64,000 nucleotides of DNA, taken from Annona cherimola. Lineage: Eukaryota; Streptophyta; Magnoliopsida; Magnoliales; Annonaceae. Positions 11,076 through 22,376 of the stretch are shown one piece after another. Made by a program: the position numbers and the translations under genes. Where the stretch lies: positions 6,802,007 through 6,866,006 of the forward strand of contig CM059971.1 of NCBI GenBank assembly GCA_030490835.1, read 5' to 3'. Below the pieces are notes generated by a model. That model was not told the origin of the DNA. It was given only the letters and a program-made list of their open reading frames with translations, and searched no databases. How positions within the stretch are numbered: the stretch's first letter is position 1; each line of letters opens with the position of its first letter.

Positions 11076-11290
11076 TTTTTGTAATTTGCAAATACACGCA
11101 TTTAGTTTGATCATAATTGCAAATACACCCATATAGTTTTGAAAATCACAAATAACCTTACATAGTTTGATCATAATTGCAAATATATCATCGCTGTTAT
11201 GCATTATTATTGCACTAGCATGCATAAGTATATTTGTAAAAATATGTAAACCATATGAGTATATTTGCAAAAACTAAATATATTCCCTTA
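11076..11290. mobile_element. GGGTAATTTGC-type MITE, copy 2
   Basis: Repeated phrases TTTGATCATAATTGCAAATA occur twice within 100 bp and are mirrored by complementary TATTTGTAAAAATATG and TATTTGCAAAAAC near the right edge. Confidence 0.5.
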
Positions 11291-11517
11291 ATTTTTGAAA
11301 TTGTGCCACCAGAGCAATGCCCTAGTTGTAAACAAGTTGCTATTTATAATGCTAGCTTCTGATCAAAACCCGCCAACTGCAAGTGTAGTATTTGCATTGT
11401 TCCCTAGAAAATGTGAAGGTTTTATGAGGGTATTTTAGAAAGATTTCCCCCATGGTTGAGAGCTATGAATCATAATGTATAAAAATATTAAAAATATTAA
11501 TAAAAAATTCTTAATAT

Positions 11518-11720
11518 TACAAAATCTGCTCACATAGTTTGCATATCTTTACAGATATACTCACTTTATGATGATGCAGTAATGACGTCATAATAGTTTG
11601 AGTATATAAAAGTGCGGTTATATTTGTAATCATGGTCTAATTATGAGGTTATTTGCAAATTTGAAAACTATATGGGTAATTTGCAATTATAGTCACACTA
11701 AGTGAGTGCACTTGTAAGTC
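11518..11720. mobile_element. GGGTAATTTGC-type MITE, copy 3
   Basis: It contains CTCACATAGTTTGCATATCT on the left and ATATGGGTAATTTGCAATTA on the right, in the inverted arrangement of the family. It is moderately decayed. Confidence 0.45.
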
Positions 11721-11749
11721 ATCCAGTTAATTTTATAATAATTTGAAAA

Positions 11750-12000
11750 TAATATCTTTAATGTCTAAGCTATTGCAGAAAATCTATTCTTTATTTTTTA
11801 AAATTTTTATAGAACTATTAATATAAGTGTACTTAACATGTGAAACAAAATTTACTATTTTTTAAGACTTTAAGATAAATTTTTGAATTTTTTAAAATCG
11901 ATGGCATTTTTTGAAATTTCAAATTATAGTTTCTATGTAAATAATCCATTTAAAATATCATTTCTATGTAAATAAATAATTTTATAAAGTATTATTTCAC
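11750..12000. mobile_element. Foldback MITE relic, copy e
   Basis: ATAGAACTATTAATATAAGT and TTTACTATTTTTTAAGAC match arm phrases of the hairpin family. The opposite arm is poorly preserved. Confidence 0.35.
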
Positions 12001-12908
12001 TATATATAAGCATTTTTCAAAATATACATAAGAATTTAAGTTAAGCAAATGTGACCCACAACGTGATGTTCGCTGCATGATAAAGCAATGATATTAAAAT
12101 GTAGACCCTTGGCTCTTTATTTGAATATTAAGATGGGTTTCAATGACTAAAGTAGGCCCATCAACAATACATAAAATTCAGGAACACATTAACCGACCTC
12201 TATTTAAAATCTTACATTAAAAAAGCTCTATTTAAAATAAAGTTGGTTTTACCAATAAAACATAAAAAGAAATAAAGTTGGCTTTGATAATTGATATTCG
12301 ATAGTCCACTCGCTTCCCATCGCAAAAAATAAAATATTCCACTCGCTTCCCATATCAAAAAATAAAAAAATAAAAAAGTCCACTTGCTTTCCCCGAAGAC
12401 TTTTCTGAGGATGAGTTGTCCCCGATTCAGCAGAACACGTCCCGGTGATTACTTGGTATTTTCTTATCATAGAGAGCTGTCTCTGCAGAAGAACGCGGTC
12501 CTGCTGTGGCAGTTATTTCACAAGCAATCTTCTAATAAGAACTCAACAACCGCCCATAGTTGGTACTCGTTTCAGTAACTGTTAATATCAACAATTTGTT
12601 TAAATACTTACTTGTACTATTAAGTAAAATTAAGTCTTTTATTCAAAGTTTGGAGGAGACATTTTAGGCTTTAGGAAGTGATTGATTTCCCTTGCGACTC
12701 CAATCCCCACCAACGATCCAAGTTTTCTATTTCCGCATAAATCATGCGAGCTTAATTTAATTTATGCAATATTAAAAATGAAACAGACCCGACCAGATTC
12801 CTCGACTGTGGGACTGGTTATATCTACTCCATTGCATCAAGGGAGATAAATAATTTATAATAATCTACCATCATTAGTTAATTATTTTTACGAATCATTT
12901 TATTAGGT
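12001..12908. other. Non-coding DNA with a short triplicated motif
   Basis: TCCACT(C/T)GCTT(C/T)CC appears three times at about 12304, 12338 and 12378, separated by AT-rich spacers. The next 200 bp is less AT-rich. Open frames at 12249-12470 and 12384-12578 overlap on opposite strands and resemble nothing. Confidence 0.4.
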
Positions 12909-13211
12909 ATGTCGGCTCCGGAAAGATGGTGCTTCATGCACGACGGCGAAACGATGTCCAGAGAAGGAGGGCAAATGAAAGTCAATGTGGATGCGGGAGG
13001 AATAGTGGCAGACAACTCGGAGAGGGCATGGTGCGGTGTTAAGGGATCCATGTGCGTCCTTTATTGCAGCAGGGTGTTGGGCGACAGGAGGTTGTCAGCG
13101 GAAGCTAATGCCCTTTTATTGGGCCTGGACGAGTTAGTTGGGCATGCAAACTCACTCTCACAGTCTCACTTGTTTCCTGGAAGGGTACGATTCTATAAGG
13201 CAATCAGTTAG
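12909..13211 (+). pseudogene. LINE RNase H-domain fragment
   Basis: The 100-codon frame holds the phrase MKVNVDAGGI, equivalent to the first beta strand and catalytic Asp of plant LINE-type RNase H (RVT_3), and AEANALLLGLDELVG, equivalent to its helix with the second acidic residue. The third acidic motif and the C-terminal Ala-His-Leu-Ala helix are absent. A second relic at 15290-15660 shares the upstream GGTGCTTCATGCACGA phrase apart from one base. No start, splice signals or full ORF remain, so this is a decayed element piece and not a host gene. Confidence 0.6.
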
Positions 13212-13235
13212 GATCATTATCACGAGAAATAATTC

Positions 13236-13510
13236 TTTTAGTCTAGGCTAAATAATGACTTATTAAGTCCATCATAAAAAATTTATTTAAAACCTTTTTT
13301 TGGCTATCTTCTTCGTAGACTTATTTATCTGAGTGTATTTAATAGATAAATAATAATTTATCATTTTTAAGTATGTGGATATATTTTTTAACATTTTTAA
13401 ACACGTACATATTTTAGCCATTTTCAATAGTTAAAAATGACTAAAATACTCGTGTTTAAAATATTTAAAATATATATGTCCAAAAATGACAAATACATGT
13501 ATTAGATTTG
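13236..13510. mobile_element. Foldback MITE relic, copy f
   Basis: The left part has CTAGGCTAAATAATGACTTA and TGTATTTAATAGATAAATAA. The centre has AATGACTAAAATACTCGTG, shared with 4240-4580. Only partial pairing remains. Confidence 0.45.
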
Positions 13511-13830
13511 GATGAAATTTAATCTCTTGGCTAAACAAATGATGCTAAATACAATAGGCGGATTGAATTTTGCAAGAATCATTAACATTTAAAAATGGAG
13601 AGGATTAGATGAAATTATTTTTATATTCATTTACATCTAACTATTTTATTATGTCGATTTTCATTGGGTTCATACACATCTAATTTGGATGTATGCTAAT
13701 AAAAAATAATTTTAAATACAACAGATGTAGTAAATGCAAATTTTATGATCATGTAAGGCGCATTTTGAGCCAAATATACAGTAAATCATGATGCATATAA
13801 ATGCACTCGTAATCTCTCCGTATATACACA
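13511..13830. mobile_element. Family X MITE relic
   Basis: TTGGATGAAATTTAATC, ATTTTATTATGTCGATTTTC and CATGTAAGGCGCATTTTGAG correspond to inner phrases of 10410-10765 and 29930-30490. The ends are unclear. Confidence 0.4.
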
Positions 13831-13837
13831 CCTCTCG

Positions 13838-13866
13838 TTAAAAAAGAAAAAAAAAAAAAAAAAAAG
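13838..13866 (+). repeat. A-rich tract
   Basis: AAAAAAGAAAAAAA-type run between the MITE relic and the LINE fragment. Confidence 0.6.
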
Positions 13867-13954
13867 AAAGGAAGATTTTAAACCTCTGCACACGAAAACT
13901 CACTGGAAAAAAAAATGATAAACCCCGGCACACGAAAAACGAGTTAGCAACTGT

Positions 13955-14260
13955 AGAACCAAGGAAAATAAAGGCAGAAGAAGAAAAGATTTTCACGACT
14001 ATTTGGAAAATGAAGCTACCTACGAAAACTAAAATTTTCGGTTGGAGACTATTTACTAACTCTGCCAAGGATATCCAACAGGGTGAGGACGGGCATTCCT
14101 ATTAATCCTGCATGCAACTTCTGCAACCAAGGGCTTGAAGGCAATGATCATATCTTCGACGAGCGTATAAGATTCAACACGGCCTCTAAAGCTCTATTTG
14201 GGATCAGATCGAGTCATGCCTGAAGGACTTGAGACGGTTTAATGGTTTACGATCGGAGAC
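13955..14260 (+). pseudogene. LINE zf-RVT domain fragment
   Basis: In frame, the phrase IWKMKLPTKTKIFGWRLFTN is typical of the zf-RVT region that lies between reverse transcriptase and RNase H in plant LINEs. After a frameshift near 14085 the next frame reads NPACNFCNQGLEGNDHIF, keeping the Cys-x-x-Cys and the following His of the zinc-binding part. A stop follows shortly. Order on the plus strand (zf-RVT here, RNase H pieces at 12.9, 14.75 and 15.3 kb) shows these are separate relics rather than one element. Confidence 0.65.
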
Positions 14261-14319
14261 TCGAATATCAGGATGAAGCTAGTTTTTTGACAGAAGTTGC
14301 CTCAACCGAGCTACTAATA

Positions 14320-14361
14320 GCACCAATCACAATTGAAATATATTTCAATTGTGACTGGTGC
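14320..14361. repeat. 42 bp loopless palindrome
   Basis: GCACCAATCACAATTGAAAT is mirrored by ATTTCAATTGTGACTGGTGC. The 21 bp arms differ at a single position and have no spacer. It lies just after the zf-RVT relic. Confidence 0.9.
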
Positions 14362-14735
14362 GTATTTAAAGCATCTTACAATCTTAGAAGGAACTGTTAA
14401 TATTATATGCTATTGATGTATATCCATCATTTTTAAAAATTTAAATTTAAAATAAAGAAAAAAAGCATGTCTTTTTAATACTGATATGTTAAAGCTCAAT
14501 TTTTAAATTGCAAAAGAAAAAGAAGAAGTAAAACTATGAAAATAAGAAGGTAGGAAAAAGAAGAAGTAAGGAAAGTCAAAGGTAGTAATAATCTATGTTA
14601 AAGTACTATTAAATAAAATTTGTAAGTTTTAAAAATTAATTATAGGAATTAAAGGCATATATCTCGTAAAGAGAATATTATTATTGGAATCAATAAAAAA
14701 TTAAATCAAAAAAGAATATTATTAAGATCAATATC
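14362..14735. other. AT-rich DNA, target of a LINE insertion
   Basis: The phrase AGAATATTATTA recurs (14714, 14741), making the exact target site partly repetitive. No gene is seen. Confidence 0.5.
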
Positions 14736-14751
14736 AAAACAGAATATTATT

Positions 14752-15094
14752 GGACTCTCTCATCTTGTGCAATTTTTTGTCCATCACTAATCCTATCTCC
14801 TCCCCTGTGGGTCTTATTGTTTCTGAAATTAGGACTATACTTAGGAGGAATCTATTTTTTTCAGTCCATCATGTCCTGAGGCAAGGAAATACGGTTGCTC
14901 ATTTCCTTGCTGAGCTGGTTTTGAGCTCTCGTGTGGAACACCAGCTTTGGTGGGGTAACCCCCCAAGCTATTCTTGGGCACATTTGTACAGATAATTTTT
15001 TGGCAATGAATTGCTTGGATTACTCTTCCCCTAATCCCTTTCATGTTGAGAGGGAAGAGGGATAGGGTACTTCCTTTCATACAAAAAAAAAAAA
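14752..15094 (+). mobile_element. 5'-truncated LINE insertion with target-site duplication
   Basis: The insert is flanked by AAAACAGAATATTATT at 14736-14751 and 15095-15110, a 16 bp duplication that partly overlaps the poly-A tail. Its frame encodes the C-terminal half of an RNase H domain: DSLILCNFL (third acidic motif), then VHHVLRQGNTVAHFLAEL. It ends with a stop shortly after WWGNPP and a 3' UTR sharing GATAATTTTTTGGCAATGAA with the LINE ends at 60158-60370 and 60669-61365. The tail is a 16 A run. Severe 5' truncation is usual for target-primed reverse transcription. Confidence 0.85.
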
Positions 15095-15289
15095 AAAACA
15101 GAATATTATTAAAACTTATAGCAAAACCTTAAAGAAAAAGCCGTGAAAGTACATGCATACCACTGCATTAAATTCAAAGTTTCCAATAAGAGTGAGGGCA
15201 ATAAATTATTGCCAATGGAGGCAACAAATTATAATCAATGGGGGCAATATTGGAAAAATCTATGATACATATTTGTATTTTTAAAAATT

Positions 15290-15660
15290 TGTGTCGGGAA
15301 AATGTATCCACCCTAAGGTTTTCCCCACGACGTTCGGCCTGTGGGCTCCAAAAAGATGATGCTTCATGCACGATAGCGGTGCCCAAAGGAGGGTGGATGA
15401 CGGTCAATGTCGATGCTAGAGTGAGACCTGCGGATGATTAGATTGGGCATGGTGTGGCGTTAAGAGATCCACGTGGGTCCTTTGTTGCAGAAAGGTGTTG
15501 GCCGATAAGAGGCAGGGGAGATATACCGTCAATGGAAGCTAACGCTTTTTTGTTGCTCTTGACATGGACGGTTGAGCTGGGCTTGCAAAGTGTGTAATTC
15601 TTGAATGTGACTCACTTTCACTTATTTGTTTCTGTGCAATTTGGTTGCAGGTGTTCTAAA
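15290..15660 (+). pseudogene. LINE RNase H-domain relic
   Basis: Frames here read GGWMTVNVDARVRPADD and, after a stop, GHGVALRDPRGSFVAE and SMEANAFLLLL. These correspond to the first strand, second strand and first helix of the RNase H domain seen in 60669-61365. At least one in-frame stop breaks it. The preceding 60 bp shares the GATG(A/G)TGCTTCATGCACGA phrase with 12909-13211, so both derive from the same LINE subfamily. Confidence 0.6.
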
Positions 15661-16799
15661 TGATATAAGATTTTTGGATTAAATTTATATTAGAAATAAA
15701 AATATAATATTGTGTATTGAGAATGAGTACTATTGTGTATTAATAGTGAGTAAAATTATATTAGAAATAAAAAGCTCCTCAGGAATTAAAAAATTATCCT
15801 AAAAATAATACAGATTCAGGTCAAGAATTTGTATAGTTTGAAATAGGAAGGTCATCAGTTAGGGTTATTATTAATAAAAACAAATTCCAGCTCACAGATT
15901 GCACAGGGTTGTGTACACGCTTGTTGAGATGGAAAAAATAATGTAGCCCACTCATTAGTCAACTGCGCAGCCAATTGTATCAATTGTGATAGTTTTGTGG
16001 CTCGATAATCCACTTGCATGTATTCATGATCAATTAAGCAAGGACTATAACTATTTTAATGATTATTGGCGCACACTTTTTCCATGTTGCCCATCCAAGT
16101 GGAGGTTGGTATTGTTTTTTAATGAGGCACCAGAAAATTTCATTTTAAAAAAACATTGATGTAATTTTTGGTATCTAACAAAAATAAATAATGTTAAATA
16201 TAATGAATTGATTAAATTTAAAAAATATCAAGACGGGTCCAAATCAGACCATCTTTCCAAAGGAAAATTGTATATCTAGAAGTCCTTTAAGCTATTTTCT
16301 ATATCTTTCATAAAATGTATTATATTTTAAAGATACAAAAATTATAAATTTGTTTAGTTTATAATGCGGCCGCACATGATCAATACTCTTTAATAAAAAA
16401 TATTTTAAAATTGTATTGGTATCAAATTGATTATAGGTTTATAAATAACATTTATAGAAAAATTGCAACTCTTAATTGATATGAAGGTTATTATAAAAAA
16501 TCTATTTGAATCTGAAATAAAATTGACTCGACCTTGAAACAAAAAAGAACAAGGTATGTCTAAAATAGGAAAAGTAGGAGTTTTTGCTAATATATCTAGT
16601 ATATTTTTTATGAAACATATCGTGTTGTAAAGATATAAAGTTATTTAATTTATCTATTATTTAGTATATTTTATGAATATATTTTTAAAATTATGTTGTT
16701 ATCAATGTTGAATATTAGAGGTTTCTAAAATAAGATTCATAGAAGACAACATGACCAAGGTTGAAGCCTGTGACGTAGGTATTGTATAAAATCATACAA
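15661..16799. other. AT-rich intergenic DNA
   Basis: Nothing identifiable. Open frames are short. The phrase ATTATATTAGAAATAAAAA recurs at about 15690 and 15750. Confidence 0.5.
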
Positions 16800-17042
16800 T
16801 GGGTGTATTTAGGAAATGTTAAAACTTTTGGATGAGAATTTTTATATAAAAATTTTTTAATTGAAAGAAAATAAAATGATATAATATGCATAATGATAAG
16901 AACTAAAGAGAGCAAAGTTTAAATAAATAATTTAGTTGTATAAGTAATTATGTAAAAATGATTGAAGTAGTTATACAGGAATATGTAAAGAAATAATTAA
17001 AAATGAAATAGTAGTGAAGAGTAAAATATTTTAAAGGACTTT
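16800..17042 (-). mobile_element. Decayed Tourist-like MITE relic
   Basis: Read in reverse it follows 62858-63138: phrases corresponding to GTAGTTATACAGGAATATG and TTTAGTTGTATAAGTAATTA match in order. Terminal motifs are lost. Confidence 0.45.
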
Positions 17043-17542
17043 GCTAAGTTAAATTTTTCTAGAATTGTGGGATAAGGTGGGGAATGAAAAATGAAATATT
17101 TTAAAATTTGTGTAATTAATATGAAATAATATAGATAAAGTTGAAATAAATAAGATAGTTGAAAGAAAATTAATTGGGATTTAGGAGTAAAACTTAAAAA
17201 ATGGGTTTGTTAAGTTATTAAATAATCTATGAGAAAATGGGGAGCATGAGATATTTCCCACCCCCTCCCCATCCTTTTTCACGCGTATTCATTACCAAAC
17301 AAGCTTTTAGATGGAAAAATTTTTGCTTGAAAAGTTTATGTAGAATCCAAACATGCCCAATGAGTATTTTAAGCAGATACAGCGCAGTGATTTTATGTCA
17401 TTTGCATCAGAAACATATGGACCTTTTGATGAGAGAGGTGGGGAGGAAAGCAGACATCTCACCTCTCTCAACACATTTACTAATAAATAATCTGGCAACT
17501 TAATTACCCATTAAATCATTTTATCGCACAAATGTCTTATTT
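17043..17542. other. Non-coding DNA
   Basis: The segment includes a short GC-richer patch (CCACCCCCTCCCCATCC at 17259). The open frame at 17237-17503 and its antisense partner resemble no known protein. Confidence 0.4.
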
Positions 17543-17793
17543 ATTCTCACTTTATTATTATTATTATCATATCACATCATTTTACTATCACATTACCAAA
17601 TGATCCCTGATAGTGTGAAGGGAACAAACAAAATCACCCCTTTAAAAAATTCATGCACATAACACTAGTCATTCTCACTTTATTATTATTATCATATCAC
17701 ATCATTTTACTATCACATTACCAAATGATCCCTGGTAGTGTGAAGGGAACAAACAAAATCACCCCTTTAAAAATTTCATGCACGTAACACTAG
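17543..17793 (+). repeat. Tandem duplication, 128 bp period, two copies
   Basis: The unit from ATTCTCACTTTATTATTATT to CATAACACTAGTC is repeated almost exactly, starting at 17543 and 17671. The copies differ at a few sites and in the number of TTA triplets. High identity suggests a recent event. Confidence 0.9.
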
Positions 17794-18611
17794 ACAACGA
17801 AGTGGAGACAAAAATATTAGGCCAAGAAAAAAATTCAAGTGAATGCTTCTTTCACATAGAGACAAATATCTAAGGCAACGAATAAAAAAAAAATTAAATT
17901 TTTTTTTAAAAATATGTATACGCACCAGGTGCATCCAATGAAAGTCGGTCATCACACTGCCCTTATAGAATTCGTTTCCGTTGATAGTGTGAACCCACAG
18001 AGTAAGGACACGTATACCGCCTTCGCGCCTTTAACCTCGTGAACTGTGCCGTTTCCGCCGTGTTGCAGCACAAGGGCCCGGTTTTCCTAAGAGGACAGCG
18101 AGAAAACTCTGGTAACCCATTTCACACCAACTAAGAAAAAAGTCGGTTTGGCCATTAATTTTTTTTTAATAAGGCTTGTGACAAATTTTGATACCCATCG
18201 GGCCAGGGTTAAAATTTTTTTAAATTTTTTATTTTAGTCTATTTTTGTATCAAGTTAGAAAAAGGCTGATTTGACCATTATATTTTTTTCAATAAGTCCC
18301 GTCCCAAATTTTAAGTTGGTGTCAAATCAGTTTAGAATGGTGGGTAAGTAAAAAATGCTAGTAAAATAAATTGATTTTAAAAATCTATATGCCTATTAAA
18401 CATAAAGATACATTTATAATAAATTTATATCTTCTGCACCTCAATCCCATTATTGTACTCAGGTCAAAATTTTCGACTCATCCCTATACTATATTAAAAT
18501 TTGTTAATTTTACCTGATTAAAATGGTTCAGGTCAAAGGTGGGTTGCGGGTCAATCCCGCCCGAATTCCCACCCTTAGTTGTATCATTGCTTACTCCATT
18601 TTGTCCATGTA
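17794..18611. other. Non-coding DNA with a GC-richer island
   Basis: At 17960-18110 base composition rises (CCGCCTTCGCGCC, GTGCCGTTTCCGCCGTGT), but no frame resembles a known protein. A GTGGGTTGCGGGTCAATCCC-type motif at 18540 resembles subterminal motifs of hAT-like elements. Confidence 0.4.
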
Positions 18612-18800
18612 GAGGTCATGCGATGTTTGATCATAATAGTGAGGTAACTATGTTGCAGGCCATATTTCATCAATCCAAGTTTCTCATCAGAAGTTGATCA
18701 TACTATAGTTGATATGAATCTTCACTAGGGTTTTGTGGTCATCTGTATATAATTGATCTGAGACTTTGATTGCTTCTGGACATGTAGCGTTTCTACAGGC
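18612..18800 (-). repeat. Fragment of the block found at 27975-28110 and 61290-61400
   Basis: The shared phrase GCAGGCCATATTTCATCAAT appears here, with CTAGGCCATATTTCATCGAT at 27996 and CAGGCCATATTTCGTCAATC at 61295. A GATCATACT-type phrase follows in two of the three. It is a short, decayed third copy. Confidence 0.5.
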
Positions 18801-18914
18801 AAGTGGATAGCCTTGTCTTAGCCATTGGCAAATTTTCATTTCTTGGACAACGACCATTTTTAGTAAAACAGAACGACAATGAAACAAAACATAGCATGAG
18901 CGCATTGGTATTTT

Positions 18915-19128
18915 GGTTGTGTTTTGGAATTGATAAAACTTTATAAAAAAAAATTTTAGTTCAGAATTTTTTGAATTGGAAGAAAATGTTATAATATAAT
19001 AAAATAATGTTGATGAAAAAAAACAATAAAATTAAAATAAATAAATTAGTTGTATGAGTAGTTATATAAAAATAATTAAAAAGTAGGGTAATTATATAGG
19101 AAAATATGATAAAATGATAAAAAAAAAG
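18915..19128 (-). mobile_element. Decayed Tourist-like MITE relic
   Basis: The left edge GGTTGTGTTTTGGAATTG resembles the family end GGGTGTGTTTGGCAATG. Inside, the phrase GAGTAGTTATATAAAAATAA is the complement of the family's central segment. The opposite end is lost. Confidence 0.5.
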
Positions 19129-19930
19129 GATGGTTGCGAATAATTGGAAAATTTTGTGTGATATCCAATCATGCGCTTAATGTGATGATTACAAAAACGG
19201 GCTACTGTGGATTCCGATGTATCACCGTGGTGGTCTATAATTTGATTTTCTATTTGATTTTAATTGCTCGGGACTTCATATTTGGCTGCAAAAACATAAT
19301 TACATATGTAATGGTTGGTACGAGCGCTGGCAAGGGGTGTTGTTGGCGTGGGTCGTTTCATATTCGAAGTGGGAGTTGTGGTCTTATTTGGTGCTTTCCT
19401 CTATTGATAGTAAGACCGTTACAAAAGTCCGTAGGATTAATTTGTAATATAAAATGACTTGATTGTCATATGAGTTAAAATGAAATGTAATAGTATATAA
19501 GTAATAAAAAATATATGCAAATGGGAATACATAAGATGTCGAATTGAATGAAAGTCTTTGCACTAATAAAAAATGAAAGCAACGTCATTGTGGTAATTTT
19601 TATTGAGAGTATATTTGAATGAAAAATGTTATTATGTTTATAAATTTTGTAAGATGTAACTTCAAGGTATACAAAATTCTAACATGTTTCATGCAATTGA
19701 TAAATCATCTAACAAAGCTTATAGTGATATAGTTTTTTTAGTATATTAAAATTTTCACAAAATATGTATAATAATATTATTATTATTTTAAGTTAAGATT
19801 TGATTTCAATTTATTTTGTTTAAATAATATTTTACGCATTTAAAATTGATTATTATAATTGGCGTACATATAACGAGATGATTTTTGTATACTAATTTTT
19901 TTACAAAATTAATTTTTTTATTTTCTGAAA
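19129..19930. other. Non-coding DNA
   Basis: The 107-codon frame at 19134-19457 is hydrophobic and Cys-rich but matches no family I recognise and has no supporting signals, so I do not call it a gene. Confidence 0.45.
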
Positions 19931-20765
19931 GCCGACTAATGCTCTCAAAGCTAACTAAAGCTAATGGAAATGAGCTAAAGCTAGCAAATGCCAACTTTTA
20001 TTTCTTACACGCTAATGATTATTTAACATCACTAATATATTTTTAGGTCCATTTAAGATCATTTGAGTCAAAAAAATTTGGACATAGTTTAAAATATTTA
20101 ACAATGTTATGAATGCTAACTGATGCTAACCTGATGCTACATAAAGTTAACTTTCATTTCTTAGACATTAGTTGTTATTTAACTCTTAATATGTTTACAA
20201 GGATCATCTAAGTTCACTTAATTCAAAAAGATATAATTCACTTAATTCAAAAAGATATAATTTAGAGATTAGTTATATGATTTTACAAAAGATAACCAAA
20301 GCTAAACAATGCTAGGCAAGACTAATTTTTATTTCTTAAATGCTAATTGTTGTTTTACAACCTTAATATGCTTGAAAGGACCATTTAAGCCTATCTAATT
20401 TGAAAAGATGTAATTTGAGACTTTTTAGTGATCAAATTGGAATCTTTATTTACAATATTATTTTTTCCACTTCATATTGTATATCGAAGCCAATAAGATG
20501 AAACCTTATCACTTGGACTATTGCCCAATTGGTATGCACCAAAGCCTCTCTTTTGGCAGGTGCGAGGTTCGAATCATGCGACATCGCCACAACACACTTC
20601 GACCAATCGAGCGATAGCCTAGTTGGGAATGTAATTTGAAACTCGGTTATGTGATTTTACTAAAGCTAACTAAAACTAATTGAAGCTAATTAAAATCAAC
20701 CAAAGTTTATCAAAGTTAACTTTTTCATATGATAATTGTTAAAAAACATCATTAATATGCTTTAA
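19931..20765 (+). repeat. Decayed tandem array, period about 155-180 bp
   Basis: Four divergent units begin near 19931, 20112, 20287 and 20659. Each opens with runs of the type GCTAACTAAAGCTAA and continues with a TTTCTTA(G/A)A, then CTTAATATG, then GGA(C/T)CAT(T/C)TAAG phrase. The gap between units 3 and 4 is filled by a SINE-like insert. Individual units are much diverged. Confidence 0.6.
20424..20628 (+). mobile_element. tRNA-derived SINE-like insertion
   Basis: An A-box-like TTGCCCAATTGG near 20522 and a B-box-like GAGGTTCGAATC near 20567 have the spacing expected for an RNA polymerase III type 2 promoter of a tRNA-derived SINE. The insert is flanked by GTAATTTGAGACT and GTAATTTGAAACT, a plausible imperfect target duplication, and interrupts the tandem array. 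There is no clear poly-A or poly-T tail, and the A box lies about 95 bp from the apparent 5' edge, so the exact borders are doubtful. Confidence 0.5.
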
Positions 20766-22375
20766 TATATTGTTCCATATTGAAAACTAAATGTACAATC
20801 TGTTTTTTTCTATAAGTTAATCACGCCAAAAACACCTCACATTTACCATAACCGATTATAGTTTCTTACATCAGCAGGGAAAAGTCCAATGTGCCTCAAA
20901 GGGGAGACAACACCCCACTAGGGATCGATCTCCTACCAAAACTGGTGCCCTTTAAGATTCATTTACATCAAAAAATGTAATTTATATTTTAATTAATAAT
21001 TAAATCTAATCAAAATTAATTTTCATTTCTTAGATACTAACCAAAACTAACCACTGGTAACCAAAACTAACGAATGTTAACCAAACCCCAGTTTGTACGT
21101 ATTGCTTAGCATCTTTTTGGATTGTTGGCTGGTAGTACCTATCTTATAGTAATTGATTTGTAAGTGTTGGCAATTCTAGGTGATTTCCGTAGTAAGTTTC
21201 ATGTATTTCCTCTATATGCATTCTTTCGTTCTATCAAAAAATGATGTATCCTTTTGGAACTAATATAGTGTAAGAGGGCATTAATAAAGATCATCGAAAA
21301 AGTTGTCTTTGACAAAGGGTAAACTTTTTTTCTTGATTAAGTAACTTCTTGGTTTACCCCATAATAAGGGAAGGGCTTCGAAGAGCTATAGTAGCTTAGA
21401 TTAAATGCAAGATAAGGTAAGTGTACAATGTTTATAACATACTTGTTAGCATGACTCTGGTCATTTATCCTAACATACTTGTTAGGATAAGGTAAGTGCA
21501 CAAAGTTCTCATTACTTTATTCATTCTACACAAACAAATTATGAAACTTAGCTTTTTATTAATTTGAAGGCTAGAATATACATATATACACACACATATA
21601 TATATACATATACAACTTGATGGACTCATATTCCTCCTTACTCCCGTTTGAGCTCCTATCTTATTTTTGCCATCTAAACAAAACGTGAGTCTGGGTCAAC
21701 TCAGTAAGCAGGATAATGGTAAAACTCAATATTAAACCAAAAAAAACATTATTTTCATAAATAACTCAAATATCAAAATTTATGAGACTTTTATGTTCAA
21801 CATATTATGTTCATGCAAGTAGCCATGCACCAAATGCTCATGCAATGCAAATATCCATTTATATCCTTGTCATCCATCATCATTCAAGTCACCTTGGCTC
21901 ATCTAGTGAACTAATAATCATCAACATCTTATACGATTATACTACAGTATACCGTAACTCATCTCATTCTCTGGCTCCTCCAAAGAATCATCATGCATAT
22001 GTAATGCTAAACATGCAATAATGATTCATACATCATGTCATGCTTATGTACTCATGAATAATTGTAGCACTTCAACAATTGAATTAATAAGAGATTCTAT
22101 AAGATATGGTTAACTCATTAAAATTTCTCAACTAATTCAACTCAATTAAATAGTTAAAGAAGTGAATATATATATATATATTAAATTTTTTTAACAAAAA
22201 TTTCAAATAAAACATCCAACTCATCACAAAATATTTATGCCTGTAACAAATAAACATCCATAAGCATCCAATAAAAGTGTAAAAGTTCCCACTTACCTTA
22301 TATACAATTTTCTAAATCTACAACTTGCGCTCTATAAAAACCCAATGTCCCTTTTCACTTTTAACCTACATCCAA
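20766..22375. other. Non-coding DNA, possibly including an old LTR fragment
   Basis: A TATACACACACATATATATA dinucleotide tract lies at 21584-21614. The phrase GTGAGTCTGGGTCAACTCAG near 21690 and the CATGCA-rich stretch to 22030 are reminiscent of plant Ty3/Gypsy LTRs, but no ends, PBS or partner copy could be found. Confidence 0.35.
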
Positions 22376-22376
22376 G

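Noticed and set aside
19134..19457. 107-codon frame as a possible small gene
   Set aside because: No family resemblance, no promoter or splice context, composition of random translated DNA.
20518..20580. A genuine tRNA gene from the A and B box motifs
   Set aside because: No acceptor stem or cloverleaf can be drawn around the boxes; a SINE head is more likely.
20870..20955. Second SINE or PBS-like motif (GGGATCGATCTCC region)
   Set aside because: A single B-box-like phrase without an A box, tail or duplicated flanks is not enough.
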